This document shows, one piece after another, positions 1-5,873 of a DNA stretch of 6,756 nucleotides. A program made the translations under genes and the position numbers. The notes under the pieces were generated by a model that saw only the letters and a program-made list of their open reading frames with translations, had not been told where the DNA came from and ran no database searches. Each line of letters starts with the position of its first letter. Within the stretch, counting starts at the first letter, position 1. Source of the stretch: an uncultured Chthoniobacterales bacterium (GTDB lineage Bacteria; Verrucomicrobiota; Verrucomicrobiia; Chthoniobacterales; UBA10450); the NCBI GenBank assembly GCA_955652255.1, contig CATPAW010000043.1:1-6756 (forward strand). The letters run 5' to 3'.

Positions 1-38
1 CGGCGGACCGTTTTGAACTGAACTCGTAACCAAATCGC

Positions 39-509
39 TCATCGATGTTCGATGCGAACAATCTCGCCTTGAAATGGCCACTCGTCAGCCGCTGAGGCCA
101 AGCTCACGTAATCCCATTTTTGTGAGTAACTCTCGCTGTTTCGAATTACATGATCGAAGAATCCACGCTGCCAAAGCGTTGTAGCTGCCGCTGTCTCAGC
201 GGCATGTGCTCGAGCTCTGCCGCCAGAGACGGCGGCAGCTACAACCCGTTTCAACCCTCGCACCCACACACCGAGATCGAAATTATGACCTCCTGGCACA
301 AACAGATGGATGTGATCCGGCATAACGACGTAACGGCCTAACGCTACTCCACGTGCTACCCCGGCTTGTGCATATTCGAGCAATGCAGCGTGAACTTTTT
401 CATTCGCGAGAATATTTCGCCGATTGTCTGTGCACAAAGGCACAAAGTACAACGGTGGATCATATTTTTGGAAAATGCGCGTCAATCTTGGCGGTTGAGT
501 GAGAGTCAT
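39..509 (-). CDS. REP-associated tyrosine transposase (RAYT, IS200-like Y1 family), probably degenerate
   Basis: Single-strand DNA transposase-like protein of the Y1 (HUH) superfamily. In this family a His-x-His pair binds the metal and a helix tyrosine attacks DNA at GTAG-headed hairpins. Seen here: the MPDHIHLF segment with H66 and H68, then WQRGFFDHVIRNSESY (113-128) followed by KWDY, so the catalytic tyrosine is Y128 or Y134. At 156 aa the length is normal for a RAYT. Two oddities stand out. Residues 89-111 (Ala/Thr/Arg-rich) are encoded by a REPIN lying in the gene. After KWDYV the usual 'ENPVRAGLV'-type segment is missing, and the protein runs straight into SLASAADEWPFQGE, as if about 8 codons were deleted in frame. 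The ATG at 509 is the only obvious start. A lone REP lies 26 bases upstream. The reading frame is open, but activity is doubtful; it may be a decaying or domesticated copy. Confidence 0.85.
   Translation of the reverse strand: MTLTQPPRLTRIFQKYDPPLYFVPLCTDNRRNILANEKVHAALLEYAQAGVARGVALGRYVVMPDHIHLFVPGGHNFDLGVWVRGLKRVVAAAVSGGRARAHAAETAAATTLWQRGFFDHVIRNSESYSQKWDYVSLASAADEWPFQGEIVRIEHR
178..245. repeat. REPIN: two inverted GTAG-headed REP hairpins inside the RAYT gene
   Basis: The arms 178-204 and 218-245 are inverted copies beginning GTTGTAGCTGCCGC on opposite strands, with two substitutions and one small indel. Each arm is itself a hairpin headed by GTAG: left GTAG 181-184, stem TGCCGCT 186-192, loop GTCTC, stem AGCGGCA 198-204; right stem 218-224 with 231-237, and CTAC at 239-242. 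The central spacer (205-217) contains the palindrome GCTCGAGC. Two outward-facing REPs around a short spacer is the defining architecture of a REPIN. It lies wholly inside the RAYT reading frame, without introducing a stop. Confidence 0.88.
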
Positions 510-535
510 AGATAAGAACTTAGTATTTCTTTAAT

Positions 536-563
536 CTGCCGCCGAGACGGCGGCAGCTACAAC
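536..563 (-). repeat. single REP hairpin upstream of the RAYT gene
   Basis: Read on the minus strand: GTTGTAG, then a perfect 8-bp stem CTGCCGCC, loop GTCTC, stem GGCGGCAG (536-543 paired with 549-556; CTAC at 557-560 on the plus strand). It is almost identical to the right arm of the REPIN at 218-245, so both belong to one subfamily. It lies 9 bases after the mlaE stop and 26 bases before the RAYT start, where RAYT-linked REPs are commonly found. It could also stabilise or end the mlaE transcript, but it has no T-tract. Confidence 0.85.
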
Positions 564-572
564 CCTTCCGCA

Positions 573-1370
573 TCATTGATAGCCCGCCGGGTAAATGATG
601 TTGAGCAGCATCGTGAGAAAGAAATTGCAAATCAGGACTGCGAGCGAGCTGTTCACCACCGCCTCAGTCGTGGCGCGACCCACGCCCACCGCGCCCTCGC
701 GTGCGGTCAATCCTTTGTGACAACTAATGAAGACAATCAGAATTCCGAAACAGAACGCTTTCGACAGGCCCATGATGATGTCGCGGTTCCGGGTCCAGCG
801 CACCATGTTGGCCATGTAGTAGGTGCCGTTAATCTCGAGCAGAAAAACTGCGATAAAATATCCGGCGGCAATGCCGACGGCGATGCACTCGGCCACCAGT
901 AGCGGCATTGAAATCATCATGGCGAGCGCGCGTGGCACGACGAGATAATCGGTCGGATAAACCGCGAGCGCGCGCAACGCGTCGATCTGCTCGGTCACTT
1001 TCATCGTGCCGATCTCGGCCGACATGGCTGCGCCGACCCGACCCGCCACCATCAACGCCGTGAGGACCGGGCCAAGTTCGCGGCAAATCGCAACTGAAAC
1101 AACTGCGCCAGTGGCAGACCCCATGCCGAGTTTGTTGAATTGGAAGAATGTCTGCGCCGAAAAAACCGCGCCGGTGAAGCCGCCCGTGATCACAACAACG
1201 ACCTGCGAGAGCAAGCCGATCTCGACGATTTGATTGAGAAACAACTTCCAACGGAACTTGTGGGTGAAAATCGAACGCAATGTGTCCGCCGCGAGAAGCA
1301 CGACTTCGCCGAGATATTGAAGAAACGACAGAAACGTGCGCCCAAACGCGTTGAAAAGACGGACGATCAT
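573..1370 (-). CDS. mlaE: MlaE/YrbE-family ABC transporter permease (lipid transport)
   Basis: Inner-membrane permease of an MCE/Mla-type ABC transporter. The family moves phospholipids or other lipids between inner and outer membranes, working with an MlaF-type ATPase and an MlaD-type MCE substrate-binding protein. Seen here: an amphipathic N-terminal stretch, hydrophobic segments at roughly 52-75, 88-115, 145-180, 200-218 and 240-260, and the family signature CRELGPVLTALMVAGRVGAA (96-115). This leads into the SAEIGTMKVTEQIDAL coupling region (117-132), and the C-terminal GVGRATTEAVV segment follows (229-239). At 265 aa it is full length for the family. The start is the ATG at 1370. A small gene lies 37 bases upstream on the same strand, so an operon is likely. 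No ATPase or MCE gene follows: the next element is a REP and a RAYT, so partners must be encoded beyond the window or elsewhere. Confidence 0.93.
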   Translation of the reverse strand: MIVRLFNAFGRTFLSFLQYLGEVVLLAADTLRSIFTHKFRWKLFLNQIVEIGLLSQVVVVITGGFTGAVFSAQTFFQFNKLGMGSATGAVVSVAICRELGPVLTALMVAGRVGAAMSAEIGTMKVTEQIDALRALAVYPTDYLVVPRALAMMISMPLLVAECIAVGIAAGYFIAVFLLEINGTYYMANMVRWTRNRDIIMGLSKAFCFGILIVFISCHKGLTAREGAVGVGRATTEAVVNSSLAVLICNFFLTMLLNIIYPAGYQ

Positions 1371-1407
1371 CTGGACGAACGCACGGTGACGATGCGTCGG
1401 GCTTGGT

Positions 1408-1671
1408 TCAAACGCTCAGCGGCTGCGTTTTTGATTTTGGGCGCAACTCCGACGGAATGGCGCCGATAAAGCGCGGATCGAGGTCGAGTTTCTTGAAGAT
1501 GGCGCGAATTTCTCTGGCGGTAATCGTTGGTTCGTCGAGCTCGAGATAAACGAGATCGTGGTTGCTATCCACTTTGTAGCGCAGGCCGGGAATAGCTTCG
1601 AGCTGATGATCCAACTCCAGGACCTTGTCCAAGTCCCGCAGTCCAGTCGCATAAACTTCCAATTCGATCAT
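1408..1671 (-). CDS. small conserved-looking hypothetical protein, cotranscribed with mlaE
   Basis: An 87-aa soluble protein starting MIELEVYATG. It has no signal peptide or membrane segment. Its pattern of alternating strands and helices (IELEVYATGL, then LDKVLELDHQLEAI, then YKVDSNHDLVYLELD, then TAREIRAIFKKLDLDP) resembles a small ferredoxin-like beta-alpha-beta fold of the heavy-metal-associated (HMA) type, but the CxxC metal motif is absent. The fold suggestion is inference from pattern only. It ends GAIPSELRPKSKTQPLSV with a basic tail. I chose the ATG at 1671; an in-frame TTG at 1701 would add 10 residues, but it is a weaker start codon and the added residues are unlike a folded domain. 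There is no clear Shine-Dalgarno sequence at either. The gene lies 37 bases upstream of mlaE on the same strand, so it may be an accessory factor, but the sequence does not show its function. Confidence 0.7.
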   Translation of the reverse strand: MIELEVYATGLRDLDKVLELDHQLEAIPGLRYKVDSNHDLVYLELDEPTITAREIRAIFKKLDLDPRFIGAIPSELRPKSKTQPLSV

Positions 1672-1736
1672 TTCCACAGAGAGTTTACGAATCCGCCGCA
1701 ATCATGCAAAACGAGAAAACATTTTTCTCACCGGTG

Positions 1737-1788
1737 GTAGCGGCGGCTGTCCCCAGCCGCGCCTGCGCGTGAGGACACACGCCTCTAC
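1737..1788. repeat. REPIN-like element, second subfamily (GTAGCGGCG / GTAGAGGCG heads)
   Basis: The left unit has GTAG at 1737-1740 followed by a perfect 7-bp stem GCGGCTG (1743-1749) / CAGCCGC (1754-1760) with a TCCC loop. The right unit, read on the minus strand, has GTAG (CTAC at 1785-1788), then GCGTG / CACGC (1778-1782 with 1767-1771). The two GTAG heads face outwards, as in the REPIN at 178-245, but the stems differ, so this is a different subfamily. It lies in the divergent gap between the 87-aa gene and the lipoprotein gene. Confidence 0.7.
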
Positions 1789-1803
1789 GCGGAACGCTCA
1801 ATG

Positions 1804-1820
1804 TTTGCGCATCGCGCAAA
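1804..1820. other. perfect 7-bp inverted repeat upstream of the lipoprotein gene
   Basis: TTTGCGC (1804-1810) and GCGCAAA (1814-1820) are separated by ATC. This dyad lies 45 bases before the ATG of the lipoprotein gene, so it could be an operator or a small RNA hairpin. It lacks the GTAG head of the nearby REP elements. No convincing promoter boxes could be placed around it, so its role is open. Confidence 0.3.
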
Positions 1821-1865
1821 GCTGCGATAAAAAGATGTCGATCGCGGTGATTGTCGATCTTACGA

Positions 1866-2360
1866 ATGAAACGCGCGGTTAAATTCTTTTTCCGAATCGA
1901 GGTTTTTCTCGGCGCTCTTTTTTTTACGAGTTGCCAAACTGTGCCGGAAGGAATTCAGCAGGCGAAGATCGCGATGGCGCAAAAAATCCAGGCCGAGCCG
2001 CTCGGCGATTATTTTATCGGCCGCCGTTATTACAAACCGGATTTTAAGTTTTGGGGTTACGTGCGCCGGCCGGGTCAGCCGTGGAGCACGGCGCAGTTTG
2101 TGATGTTGAACGAAAAACAAAAAATCGCGCCCGATCGAGAACAATTGAAGTTCGGCAGCGACAACAATTACGAATACAAACTCTACGGCGACTTCAGCGG
2201 TGACAAAGTTTACGAGCCCGCCAGCAACACCATCTATCCGGAATTTATTTTGAAGGGTTACGAATTGATCTCGACGAATCCAACCCTGATTTTTAAAAGT
2301 CAGTATAGCGGCCGTGCCCAGGCGGCGGAAAGTCGCTATCAAATCGAGAAGCCGGAGTAA
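1866..2360 (+). CDS. small predicted lipoprotein of unknown function
   Basis: A 164-aa protein starting MKRAVKFFFRIEV. A basic N-terminus and hydrophobic stretch end in LFFTSC, a lipobox-like site with Cys23 as the likely lipidated residue. The hydrophobic core is short and contains Arg10 and Glu12, so the signal is imperfect but recognisable. The mature part is hydrophilic and mixed, with aromatic stretches such as GDYFIGRRYYKPDFKFWGYV and YEYKLYGDFSGDKVYEP. I see no catalytic motif or known domain. The ATG at 1866 was chosen because it places a lysine/arginine pair directly ahead of the hydrophobic core; a TTG at 1851 would add five residues. No strong ribosome binding site is visible. It is probably a single-gene unit: the upstream gene is divergent, and a repeat separates it from xerC. 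The likely location is the periplasmic face of the inner or outer membrane. Confidence 0.72.
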   Translation: MKRAVKFFFRIEVFLGALFFTSCQTVPEGIQQAKIAMAQKIQAEPLGDYFIGRRYYKPDFKFWGYVRRPGQPWSTAQFVMLNEKQKIAPDREQLKFGSDNNYEYKLYGDFSGDKVYEPASNTIYPEFILKGYELISTNPTLIFKSQYSGRAQAAESRYQIEKPE

Positions 2361-2365
2361 CGAAT

Positions 2366-2467
2366 TTGTCACTCCGAGCGAAATCGAGGAATCTCTTCTG
2401 TATTAGTCCGGCGCGCCGTATGATTTTTAAACAGCAAGAGATGTCTCGACTCCGTTCGACATGACAA
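2366..2467. repeat. 102-bp imperfect inverted repeat (32-nt arms) between the lipoprotein and xerC genes
   Basis: The left arm 2366-2397 begins TTGTCACTCCGAGCG and the right arm 2436-2467 ends TCGACATGACAA. On alignment of one arm with the reverse complement of the other, 24 of 32 positions match, with both ends (TTGTCA and ATCTCTT) perfect. The spacer 2398-2435 contains GGCGCGCC. The pattern (a GTCA end, a 'GAGCGAAnnCGAGGAATCTC' interior and an inverted partner) resembles a short dispersed repeat type that I recall as common in Acidobacteria, Verrucomicrobia and related genomes. No transposase is encoded, so it would be a MITE-like or REP-like passenger. It differs from the GTAG-headed elements here. 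Confidence 0.72.
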
Positions 2468-3369
2468 AAGCTGCGAGCGCCTCGAAACAAAAAGACACGC
2501 TCGCTGGGGAATTTTTGCGTTATCTCGCGGTAGAGAGAAACGCATCGCCGCGCACGCTCAAGGCATACCGGCAGGCGCTGGGGGCCTTTCGCGCTAAAAA
2601 CAAAACGCCCTGGAAAAAATGCACGGCGGACGATTTTCGTGACTATTTGTTTGCGCTGATGAAGCGCGCACAAGCGCGGTCATACGTTCGCTTGCAGTTC
2701 TCCGCGCTCCGAAGCTTCTATCGATTTTTAACCGAGCGAAAAAATTTGCGGCGCGATCCAGTGCGCGAACTGCAACTGCCGAAGATCGGCAAGAAACTTC
2801 CGCTCGTGCTCACGAAGCAGCAAATCGAGGAGCTGCTGGCTGCGCCGCTCAAGATCGCGAAGAATCGCGCTGCGCCGGTTTGGATGCCGCTGCGCGACGT
2901 CGCAATCATGGAACTTTTTTACAGCAGCGGTTTGCGCTTAAGCGAACTGACGGATCTCGATGTTGCCGATGTCGATCTTTACACCGAGTCGGTACGCGTC
3001 TTCGGTAAAGGCCGCAAAGAACGCATTTGTCCAGTTGGTTTTCCGGCGCTCGAAGCGATCTCGCGTTATCGCGCGGCGGCGAACGTGCATTCCGGGCCGC
3101 TCTTTATAAATAAATTTCGCAAACGAATGTCCACACGCTCCATCTGGCTCGTGCTCAAACGCTACTTGCGGCACACATCGATTCCGATTTCGATCAGTCC
3201 GCACAAATTGCGTCACAGTTTTGCGACACACATGCTGGATCGCGGCGCCGATCTGCGCAGCGTGCAAGCATTGCTCGGCCACGCGAGTCTTTCCACGACG
3301 CAAATTTACACCCATGTCACTGTCGAGCGGCTAAAGAAAGCCTATGCGGATGCGCACCCGCGGGCGTAA
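2461..3369 (+). CDS. xerC: XerC/XerD-type tyrosine site-specific recombinase, probably XerC
   Basis: Tyrosine recombinase that, with a partner Xer protein and FtsK, normally resolves chromosome dimers at dif. It has an N-terminal SAM-like core-binding domain (about 10-95, with YLAVERNASPRTLKAYRQAL) and a C-terminal catalytic domain (about 110-290). The catalytic set is complete: R159 in SGLRLSEL, the beta-hairpin lysine in FGKGRKER (K183 or K186), H248 and R251 in SPHKLRHSFATHML, H274 in LLGH and the nucleophile Y283 in TTQIYTHV. At 302 aa with a C-terminal HPRA it matches housekeeping Xer proteins rather than longer phage integrases. HKLRHSFATHML favours XerC over XerD, though the split is not certain. 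The ATG at 2461 lies inside the right arm of a repeat and has no visible Shine-Dalgarno sequence, but the family's N-terminus fits this start. It runs convergently with clpC. Confidence 0.9.
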   Translation: MTKAASASKQKDTLAGEFLRYLAVERNASPRTLKAYRQALGAFRAKNKTPWKKCTADDFRDYLFALMKRAQARSYVRLQFSALRSFYRFLTERKNLRRDPVRELQLPKIGKKLPLVLTKQQIEELLAAPLKIAKNRAAPVWMPLRDVAIMELFYSSGLRLSELTDLDVADVDLYTESVRVFGKGRKERICPVGFPALEAISRYRAAANVHSGPLFINKFRKRMSTRSIWLVLKRYLRHTSIPISISPHKLRHSFATHMLDRGADLRSVQALLGHASLSTTQIYTHVTVERLKKAYADAHPRA

Positions 3370-3371
3370 AT

Positions 3372-3408
3372 AGTTGTAGAGGCGCTTGATAGAAGCGCCG
3401 CTACAACT
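3372..3408. repeat. 37-bp GTAG-headed palindrome between convergent xerC and clpC
   Basis: The arms are AGTTGTAG (3372-3379) with CTACAACT (3401-3408) and GGCGCTT (3381-3387) with AAGCGCC (3393-3399), with one mismatch (3380/3400) and a GATAG loop. The GTAG heads face outwards on both strands, and the arm starts GTAGAGGCG and GTAGCGGCG are the same pair seen in the element at 1737-1788, so it is probably a collapsed REPIN of that subfamily. It starts 3 bases after the xerC stop, and its last base is the first base of the clpC stop codon. The stem could act as a bidirectional transcript end, although there is no T-tract. Confidence 0.8.
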
Positions 3409-5873
3409 TAGCCAGCCGGCGCGGCTGTTGTACTAGGCTCGGCCACGTGGAAGGCCAGTTTTCCTTCGGCCGCCGTGACCTCGACGCGGTCGCCCGCTTT
3501 AATGTTGCCTCTGAGCAATTCTTCCGCGAGCGGATCCTCGAGGTAACGCTCCACTGCGCGGCGCATCGGACGCGCGCCGTAATTTGGATCGTAACCTTTT
3601 TCGATCACGAACTCGTGCGCCGCGGCGTCGAGCACGATCTCGATCTCTTTCAGCTTGAGCCGGGCCTTCACCTTCGCCACCTCAAGATCGACAATGCGCA
3701 TCAAGTCCGGCTTGCCGAGCGAGTGGAAGACGATGATTTCGTCGAGCCGGTTGAGAAACTCGGGTTTAAAGACGCGCTTGGTTTCTTCCATAATCTTGTC
3801 GCGCATCGAATCGTAATCGTGTCCTTCGCGCGGCGCGCCGAAACCCATCACCGTTTGCTTCTTGAGCAACTCGGCACCCACGTTGGAAGTCATGATGATA
3901 ATCGTGTTTCGAAAATCGATCTTGCGGCCTAACGAATCGGTAATTTTCCCATCTTCGAGAATCTGGAGAAGCAAATGCATTACGTCCGGATGCGCCTTTT
4001 CGATTTCATCGAAGAGAACAACCGAGTACGGCCGGCGCCGCACGGCTTCCGAAAGTTGGCCGCCCTCCTCATAGCCAACGTAGCCCGGCGGCGAGCCGAT
4101 TAGCCGCGAGGCAGTGAATTTTTCCATGTATTCCGACATGTCGATCTGAATGAGCGCGTCGGAATCGCCGAACATGAATTCCGCCAGCGTGCGCGCCAGA
4201 TACGTTTTGCCGACACCAGTCGGGCCAAGAAAGACAAACGAACCGATCGGGCGTTTCGGATCTTTCAGATCGGCGCGGGAGCGGCGCAAAGCTTTGCTGA
4301 TGGCAGTGACCGCTTCGTCCTGACCGATGACGCGCAGTTTCAGCTCCGACTCCATCTTGAGCAACTTTTGCATTTCCTCCTGCTCCATTCGCTGGAGCGG
4401 CACGCCGGTGACTTTTGAGATGATATGCATCATGTCGTCGGCCGTAACGACGACCTGTTTTTCTTCGCGCTCCTCGCGCCACTTGGTCAAAATTGTATCG
4501 AGCTTTTCCTTGGTTTGCTTCTCTCTGTCGCGAAGGGCGGCCGCTTTTTCAAAATCCTGCGCTTTGATGGCCGCTTCCTTTTCCAACCGGATCTCTTCGA
4601 TTTCCCTCTCGATTTCCTTAACATCAGGCGGCCGCGTCATCGCATTGATGCGTGCGCGTGCGCCCGCTTCGTCCATCACGTCGATGGCTTTGTCGGGCAG
4701 AAAACGGCCGGTGATATATCGCTCGGAAAATTTGACTGCCGTTTCGAGCGCTTCGTCGGTGAGCTTGGCCTTGTGATGCGCTTCATATTTTGGTCGCAAG
4801 CCTTTCAAAATCTCAATTGCTTCATCGATCGTGGGCGCATCGACCTTGACCGTCTGGAAACGACGCTCAAGCGCGGCATCTTTCTCGATGTACTTGCGAT
4901 ATTCGTTCATCGTCGTCGCGCCGACGCATTGCAGTTCGCCGCGGCTCAAAGCCGGCTTGATAATGTTGGAAGCGTCCATCGCGCCTTCGGCCGAGCCCGC
5001 ACCGACGATGGTATGCAGCTCATCGATAAAGAGAATGACGTTCTTGGAGCGACGGATTTCATCCATCACCGCTTTGATACGCTCTTCGAACTGGCCGCGA
5101 TATTTGGTTCCGGCGACCATCAGCGCGAGATCGAGCGTGACCACTCGTTTGTCGCGCAATAGCTCCGGCACATTGCCATTCGCAATTTCCTGGGCGAGAC
5201 CTTCCGCGATCGCGGTCTTGCCGACACCGGCTTCACCGATCAGGACTGGATTGTTCTTTGTCCGCCGGCAAAGCACTTGAATGACGCGCTCGATTTCATT
5301 GTGGCGCCCGATTACCGGGTCAAGCTCGTCTTTTTTCGCCAGGTCGGTGAGATCGCGACCAAATGCACGAAGCGCGGGGGTCTTGACGTCTTTCTTCGTC
5401 GGCTCGCCGCCTTCCTGCTCGGATTCGGGCGGAGTGAAATTAGGATCGAGCTCTTTAAGAATCTCATTCCGCGTTCGCTCGATATCGACTTCAAGACTCT
5501 TGAGCACGCGCGCGGCGACGCCTTCCCCTTCGCGCAAAAGGCCGAGCAGTATGTGTTCGGTGCCAACATAGGAATGATTGAGCGCTTTGGCTTCCTTACC
5601 GGCGAGGGCGAGCACTTTTTTCACCCGCGGAGTGTAGGGGATGTTGCCGACCATCTTGGTTTCGGGTCCGGAGCCAACCTGCTTCTCCACTTCCATGCGC
5701 ACAGTCTCAAGATCGAGCCCCATTTTCTGCAAAACGTTCACCGCCACGCCCTGCCCCAGTTTGATTAGACCAAGAAGCAGATGCTCGGTGCCGACGTAAT
5801 TGTGATTGAACCGGTCGGCTTCCTTGCGAGCAAGCGCCAGGACCTGTTGAGCGCGTGGCGTAAAATTATTCAT
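3408..5873 (-). CDS. clpC: ATP-dependent Clp protease ATP-binding subunit ClpC
   Basis: Hsp100/Clp AAA+ unfoldase that threads proteins into the ClpP protease in the cytoplasm. Domains in order: two Clp-N repeats (about 1-65 and 78-143), AAA-1 with Walker A GEAGVGKT (213-220), Walker B LFIDE (281-285), pore loop KYRG (257-260) and arginine finger ERRF (336-339). A coiled middle domain with a UVR motif (about 425-465, EKEAAIKAQDFEKAAALRDR) marks it as ClpC rather than ClpA or ClpB. AAA-2 has Walker A GPTGVGKT (550-557), Walker B VVLFDE (618-623), pore loop GYVG (597-600), sensor TSN (662-664) and GAR (766-768). VMGF (675-678) is the expected ClpP-docking loop, so it should work with ClpP. Length 821 aa is typical. 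The ATG at 5873 overlaps the mcsB end by 8 bases, implying coupled translation. No heat-shock operator is visible, since the operon's promoter lies outside the window. Confidence 0.97.
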   Translation of the reverse strand: MNNFTPRAQQVLALARKEADRFNHNYVGTEHLLLGLIKLGQGVAVNVLQKMGLDLETVRMEVEKQVGSGPETKMVGNIPYTPRVKKVLALAGKEAKALNHSYVGTEHILLGLLREGEGVAARVLKSLEVDIERTRNEILKELDPNFTPPESEQEGGEPTKKDVKTPALRAFGRDLTDLAKKDELDPVIGRHNEIERVIQVLCRRTKNNPVLIGEAGVGKTAIAEGLAQEIANGNVPELLRDKRVVTLDLALMVAGTKYRGQFEERIKAVMDEIRRSKNVILFIDELHTIVGAGSAEGAMDASNIIKPALSRGELQCVGATTMNEYRKYIEKDAALERRFQTVKVDAPTIDEAIEILKGLRPKYEAHHKAKLTDEALETAVKFSERYITGRFLPDKAIDVMDEAGARARINAMTRPPDVKEIEREIEEIRLEKEAAIKAQDFEKAAALRDREKQTKEKLDTILTKWREEREEKQVVVTADDMMHIISKVTGVPLQRMEQEEMQKLLKMESELKLRVIGQDEAVTAISKALRRSRADLKDPKRPIGSFVFLGPTGVGKTYLARTLAEFMFGDSDALIQIDMSEYMEKFTASRLIGSPPGYVGYEEGGQLSEAVRRRPYSVVLFDEIEKAHPDVMHLLLQILEDGKITDSLGRKIDFRNTIIIMTSNVGAELLKKQTVMGFGAPREGHDYDSMRDKIMEETKRVFKPEFLNRLDEIIVFHSLGKPDLMRIVDLEVAKVKARLKLKEIEIVLDAAAHEFVIEKGYDPNYGARPMRRAVERYLEDPLAEELLRGNIKAGDRVEVTAAEGKLAFHVAEPSTTAAPAG

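Noticed and set aside
150..341. A 63-codon plus-strand frame in the RAYT region
   Set aside because: It is antisense to the HIH-motif coding region and the REPIN; its Cys/Ser-rich translation has no protein-like pattern.
178..563. CRISPR-like array from repeated GTTGTAG hairpin units
   Set aside because: The units are palindromic, inverted relative to each other and irregularly spaced, with no direct-repeat/spacer pattern and no cas gene.
1672..1736. Promoter for the 87-aa gene/mlaE operon (minus strand TTGCAT and TAAACT, 16 bases apart)
   Set aside because: Only a weak match to the sigma-70 consensus, and the -10 candidate lies 10 bases from the start codon, so it is not strong enough to annotate.
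1860..2372. A 170-codon minus-strand frame covering the lipoprotein gene
   Set aside because: The plus-strand frame has a signal peptide and lipobox and a balanced globular composition; the antisense frame has neither.
2293..2673. A minus-strand frame crossing the 102-bp repeat and the xerC start
   Set aside because: It reads through repeat DNA and antisense to the conserved XerC N-terminal domain, and looks like no known protein.
2461..3369. Phage or island integrase with an attachment site
   Set aside because: Length, motifs and the HPRA C-terminus match housekeeping Xer proteins. No tRNA, direct-repeat att sites or phage genes are nearby.
4425..5162. A long open frame (245 codons) on the plus strand inside clpC
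   Set aside because: It is antisense to the conserved AAA-1 and middle-domain coding sequence of clpC, and its translation shows no recognisable domain. It is a by-product of high-GC codon use.
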